Source: Dyella jiangningensis (GTDB taxonomy: Bacteria > Pseudomonadota > Gammaproteobacteria > Xanthomonadales > Rhodanobacteraceae). Taken from it: a DNA stretch of 64,000 nucleotides. Below are positions 60,707-64,000 of this stretch, in pieces. The position numbers and the translations under genes are program-made. The notes under the pieces were generated by a model that saw only the letters and a program-made list of their open reading frames with translations, searched no databases and was not told the origin of the DNA. Position 1 is the first letter of the stretch. Every line of letters begins with the position of its first letter. The DNA lies in contig NZ_NFZS01000001.1 in NCBI RefSeq assembly GCF_003264855.1, positions 1,488,001 through 1,552,000 of the forward strand. The letters are read 5' to 3'.

Positions 60707-62898
60707 GCGCCTTCTTCGCTACCTGCCCCAAGGGCCTGGAATACCTGCTGCGCGATGAGCTGGTCGCGCTTGGCGCGGAAGACGTGCGCGAGGCGCTGGC
60801 CGGCGTGCATTTCGCAGGCACGCTCGCCACGGCCTATCGCGCCTGTTTGTGGTCGCGATTGGCCAGCCGCGTGCTGATGCCGCTGGCGGAATTCGACGCC
60901 GCCACCGACGACGCGCTCTACGCCGGCGTGCAGGCCATCGATTGGTCGAAGCATCTCGCCTCCCGCGCCACCCTGGCCGTGGATGCGAACTCGGCGCAGA
61001 GCAAGCTCACGCACAGCCAGTTCATCGCCCAGCGCGTGAAGGATGCCGTCGTCGACCAGTTCCGCCAGCGCGACGGCTCGCGACCGGACGTGGACACCGA
61101 AGAGCCCGACGTGCGCATCAACCTGCGCCTGCGCCGCGATCGCGCCACCGTCTCGCTGGACCTGTCCGGCGCTCCGCTGCACCGCCGCGGTTGGCGCGAG
61201 CTGCAGGGCGAAGCGCCGCTGAAGGAAAACCTCGCCGCCGCGATGCTGCTGCGCGCGCGCTGGCCGGAGGTCTATGCCGAAGGCGGTGCGCTGCTCGATC
61301 CCATGTGCGGTTCGGGCACGTTGCTGATCGAAGGCGCCTGGATGGCGGCCGACGTGGCGCCGGGCCTGCATCGCGAGTACTACGGCTTCCTCGGCTGGCA
61401 GCAGCACGACATCACCCTGTGGCGCAGCCTGCTGGACGAAGCGCGGCAACGCGCCGAAACCGGCCTTCGCGGTCTGCGCAGCTGCTTCTTCGGCAGCGAC
61501 GCCGATCCGCGCATGGTGCAGACCGCCAAGCGCAATGCGCAGGAAGCGGGCGTCTCCGGCTTCCTCACGCTGGACAAGCACGACGCCACCCATGTGGCGC
61601 CCCCGCCGGGCTATACGCGCGGCGTGGTGATCACCAATCCGCCGTACGGCGAGCGCCTGGGCGACCGGGCCGAGATGCCGCGCCTGTACCGGGCCTTGGG
61701 CGAAGCCCTGCGCGAGCGGTTTGCCGGCTGGCGTGCCGCCGTCCTGGCCGGCGATGCGGAGCTCGGCCACGCCATTCCGCTGCGCGCGGAAAAGAAATAC
61801 GCCCTCTACAACGGCGCCCTGGAAACCGTGTTGCTGGTGTTCGAGCTGCACGCGCGCAGCGAAACGCCGCGCGAGGCGAAGCCGCTGTCCGAAGGCGCGC
61901 AGATGCTGCGCAACCGCCTGGAGAAGAACCTGCGGCACCTGCGCAAGCGGCTGGAGCGCGAGGGCATCGCCTGCTGGCGCGCCTACGATCAGGATCTGCC
62001 GGAATACGCGGCGGCCATCGATGTCTACGGCCAGGACGATGGCGGGCTCTGGCTGCACATCCAGGAATACCGAGCGCCGGCCGACATCCCTGCGGAAACC
62101 GCGCGCCACCGCCTGCGCGAGATCGTGCGCGTGGCGGGCGAGGTGCTTGGCGTGCCGCGGGAACGCATCGCGTTGAAGACCCGCGAGCGAGGCAAGGGCG
62201 GCTCCAAGTACGGGCAGTTCGATCAGCGCGGCGAGTTCATCGAGGTCGCCGAAGGCGGCCTGCACTTCCTGGTCAACCTCACCGATTACCTGGACACCGG
62301 CCTGTTCCTCGACCACCGCCTCGTGCGAGCCAAGGTCCGCGAACTGGCCAAGGGCCGGCGCTTCCTCAACCTGTTCGCCTATACGGCTACCGCCAGCGTG
62401 TATGCGGCCGATGGCGGGGCGCAGGACACCACCAGCGTCGATCTCTCCGCGACCTATCTCGATTGGGCGTCCCGCAACCTCGCGCTCAATGGATTCACCG
62501 GGGTGAAACACCGCCTGATGCAGGCCGATGCGATGAGCTTCCTGCAGCGCGATCGGGAGCGTTATGGGCTGATCTATGTCGATCCGCCGACGTTTTCCAA
62601 CTCCAAGCGCGCCGAGGACTTCGACGTCCAACGCGACCATGTCGAACTGCTGCTGGCGTGCGCCGGTCGTCTGGCGCCGGAGGGCGTGATCGTGTTCTCC
62701 AATAATTTCCGCCGGTTCAAGCTGGATCGTGACGCGCTGGATGAACGGTTCAGCATCGAGGATTGGAGCGCGCCCAGCATACCGTTCGACTTCACGCGCC
62801 GGGCCGATATCCACGGCTGCTGGATCTTGCGTTTGAACGCCCGGGAGTCGCCTTGGGGCGGCACTGTGAACCACGTCCGCAATCAGGGAAAACGCTGA
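60703..62898 (+). CDS. rlmKL: Bifunctional 23S rRNA methyltransferase RlmKL
   Basis: A 731-residue protein joining two methyltransferases. The N-terminal half (THUMP region, then DPMCGSGTLLIEGAW and VITNPPYGERLG) makes m2G2445 in 23S rRNA (RlmL). The C-terminal half (FLNLFAYTATASVYAADGGA and YVDPPTFSNSKR) makes m7G2069 (RlmK). The order and length match E. coli RlmKL. Cytoplasmic. Confidence 0.97.
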   Translation: MSAFFATCPKGLEYLLRDELVALGAEDVREALAGVHFAGTLATAYRACLWSRLASRVLMPLAEFDAATDDALYAGVQAIDWSKHLASRATLAVDANSAQSKLTHSQFIAQRVKDAVVDQFRQRDGSRPDVDTEEPDVRINLRLRRDRATVSLDLSGAPLHRRGWRELQGEAPLKENLAAAMLLRARWPEVYAEGGALLDPMCGSGTLLIEGAWMAADVAPGLHREYYGFLGWQQHDITLWRSLLDEARQRAETGLRGLRSCFFGSDADPRMVQTAKRNAQEAGVSGFLTLDKHDATHVAPPPGYTRGVVITNPPYGERLGDRAEMPRLYRALGEALRERFAGWRAAVLAGDAELGHAIPLRAEKKYALYNGALETVLLVFELHARSETPREAKPLSEGAQMLRNRLEKNLRHLRKRLEREGIACWRAYDQDLPEYAAAIDVYGQDDGGLWLHIQEYRAPADIPAETARHRLREIVRVAGEVLGVPRERIALKTRERGKGGSKYGQFDQRGEFIEVAEGGLHFLVNLTDYLDTGLFLDHRLVRAKVRELAKGRRFLNLFAYTATASVYAADGGAQDTTSVDLSATYLDWASRNLALNGFTGVKHRLMQADAMSFLQRDRERYGLIYVDPPTFSNSKRAEDFDVQRDHVELLLACAGRLAPEGVIVFSNNFRRFKLDRDALDERFSIEDWSAPSIPFDFTRRADIHGCWILRLNARESPWGGTVNHVRNQGKR

Positions 62899-63025
62899 AC
62901 AAACAACGCGTTTCTGCTCAGTGCCGATTCAGCGCAAAAGCCCGAGCATTGATACCGGCAAAGAGCGGTAGAAGGCATTGTCGAGTCCTTCTGTCGGAAT
63001 CAAGCCTCCCTTGGGAGACAAACTC

Positions 63026-63361
63026 ATGAAAACGAAGATTTCCACCGTCAAGCGCGTTGCACTGGCGACTGCCCTGCTGATCGGCTGCGTCGCCGTCGCA
63101 CCGGCTTTCGCGGGCAGCCATGTGAGCTTGAATGTGGGTATCGGCCTGCCGGTCGTGGGCCCGGCGTACTACGCGCCCGCCCCGGTGGTCTACGCACCGC
63201 CTCCGCCGGTGTATTACGCGCCGGCTCCGGTGGTCTACGGCCCGCCTGCGCCGGTGTATTACGGTCCGGCGGTGGGCGCCACCGTGGTGGTGGGTCATCC
63301 GGGTTATTACCATCGTGGCGGTTACTACTATCGCGGCGGCTACCGTCATTACGGCCACTGA
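63026..63361 (+). CDS. Exported low-complexity Pro/Tyr-repeat protein
   Basis: A 111-residue protein. GGGAGA precedes the ATG at 63026. A signal peptide (APAFAGS, near residue 30) is followed by a short strand and then three copies of an APVVYxPPxPVYY-like repeat, ending in a Gly/Tyr/His-rich tail. This composition is typical of small envelope or surface-exposed proteins. Function unknown. Confidence 0.8.
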   Translation: MKTKISTVKRVALATALLIGCVAVAPAFAGSHVSLNVGIGLPVVGPAYYAPAPVVYAPPPPVYYAPAPVVYGPPAPVYYGPAVGATVVVGHPGYYHRGGYYYRGGYRHYGH

Positions 63362-63385
63362 TCGATCGACCGCTTCAACGCACGA

Positions 63386-63419
63386 ACGAAAAAGCCCGGC
63401 ACACGCCGGGCTTTTTCGT
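63386..63419. terminator. Perfect 15-bp bidirectional terminator
   Basis: ACGAAAAAGCCCGGC (63386-63400) pairs with GCCGGGCTTTTTCGT (63405-63419), loop ACAC. A-tract and T-tract flank the stem, so it can stop transcripts from both the gene at 63026 and the convergent DUF6491 gene. Confidence 0.92.
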
Positions 63420-63429
63420 TTTCGGCGCT

Positions 63430-63861
63430 TCAGGGTTGCGTGCCGTGCTTGCCGGCCTTGCTGCCGAGTGCATCGAACTGTGCCTTGTCGATCTTGCCGA
63501 TCGACTGGACGGCACAGGGAGGCTGATCGCGCGAGGCCACGGTCTCGCCGGCCTCGCCGCACATCGCGCCCATGCCCGCCGCCTCGTTCGCTCGATTGGG
63601 TCGAAAGCGCAGGCTCTGGCCGATGCCAAGTTGCGGACACTTCGCTTGCAGCTTGATCAGGTAGCGATCGGGACCGGCACGGGCAATGACGGTCGTCTGG
63701 TCCACTACATACCACTCGTTGACCCGGTCTGGTCGCAGGCATTCGCTGACGGGCCGCAAGGGCGTGTACGCTGGCGTCTTGTCCTGGGCGGCTGCGATGG
63801 GCGCCGGCAGGGCCCATGCGGCCAGGAGGGCCGCAGGCAGAAGGAGAGCAGGAGCGTTCAT
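63430..63861 (-). CDS. Exported DUF6491 family protein
   Basis: A 143-residue protein with a signal peptide (PIAAAQD near residue 26). SECLRPDRVNEWYVVDQTTVIARAG and KLQAKCPQLGIGQSL match the DUF6491 proteins common in Xanthomonadales. Four Cys suggest two disulfides in the periplasm. Function unknown. Confidence 0.85.
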   Translation of the reverse strand: MNAPALLLPAALLAAWALPAPIAAAQDKTPAYTPLRPVSECLRPDRVNEWYVVDQTTVIARAGPDRYLIKLQAKCPQLGIGQSLRFRPNRANEAAGMGAMCGEAGETVASRDQPPCAVQSIGKIDKAQFDALGSKAGKHGTQP

Positions 63862-64000
63862 ACGTCACCTCGCGTCGGGAGAGACACACCTGTGCCAAGC
63901 GCATTCATTGCACTGCGGCATAACGCATTGTCAGGCAAACGCCATCATCGCATCACACGATGTGAACGGTTCGTACGGCATGGTTTAGTGATGCTTGGGC

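Noticed and set aside
60628-62874. 748-residue open frame opposite rlmKL
   Set aside because: High-GC shadow frame: no ribosome site or family motif, and the opposite strand encodes a complete RlmKL.

Overview
The window is high-GC (roughly two thirds G+C), densely coded bacterial chromosome. Its gene content points to a gammaproteobacterium of the Xanthomonadales, most likely Rhodanobacteraceae (Luteibacter/Dyella/Rhodanobacter type). The basis is a single-chain RlmKL, YaeQ, Bpt, a GNAT-minC-minD-minE cluster, PurT, a DUF6491 protein, and REP-like palindromes that begin GTAGGAGCGC between genes. I see no rRNA, tRNA, CRISPR array, prophage or transposase gene. The assignment is inferred from gene families only.

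Layout. 1-12.8 kb: an exported methyltransferase-like protein (cut by the window edge), a ModE regulator, a secreted tandem aspartic protease with TPRs, a Cif-like exported epoxide hydrolase with an SDR, a Vgb-like propeller, an exported S33 hydrolase, a DyP peroxidase and several small proteins. 13-31 kb: mostly secreted or membrane hydrolases and redox enzymes (phosphoesterase, glutamate-carboxypeptidase-II-like peptidase, M20 peptidase, penicillin-acylase-like Ntn hydrolase, creatininase-like protein, YVTN propeller, CrtI-like flavoprotein, luciferase-like monooxygenase), two 2H phosphoesterases (one broken by a stop codon), a Spy-like protein and an orphan ExbD. 31-43 kb: HDOD protein, flavoprotein, YaeQ, NfeD-slipin pair, min cluster, and a DesK/NarL-type two-component system. 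43-49 kb: a Gld-type ABC transporter (three coupled genes) and a copper/cytochrome oxidase assembly group (CtaG, PCuAC, SCO). 49.2-54.3 kb: transglutaminase, SPFH and ribbon-helix-helix genes in a row, then purT. 54.3-64 kb: an FMN glutamate-synthase-like protein, a Zn alcohol dehydrogenase, Bpt, TesB, an AmpD-like amidase, RlmKL and small secreted proteins.

The most unusual feature is a pair of large nested inverted repeats, at 41209-41479 and 50294-50543. Each has a ~30-bp outer stem with one mismatch that encloses two long hairpin arms joined by an 8-9 nt linker, giving a three-way junction (Y or T shape). The two copies share architecture and size but not obvious sequence. The second contains the start codon of the ribbon-helix-helix gene in its outer stem and begins 2 nt after the SPFH stop codon. 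Upstream of the same SPFH gene there is a tandem TGATATC site and a hairpin that hides its Shine-Dalgarno sequence. I know of no named family that matches this architecture.

GTAG-type REP palindromes, often paired tail to tail, occupy several of the remaining intergenic gaps.
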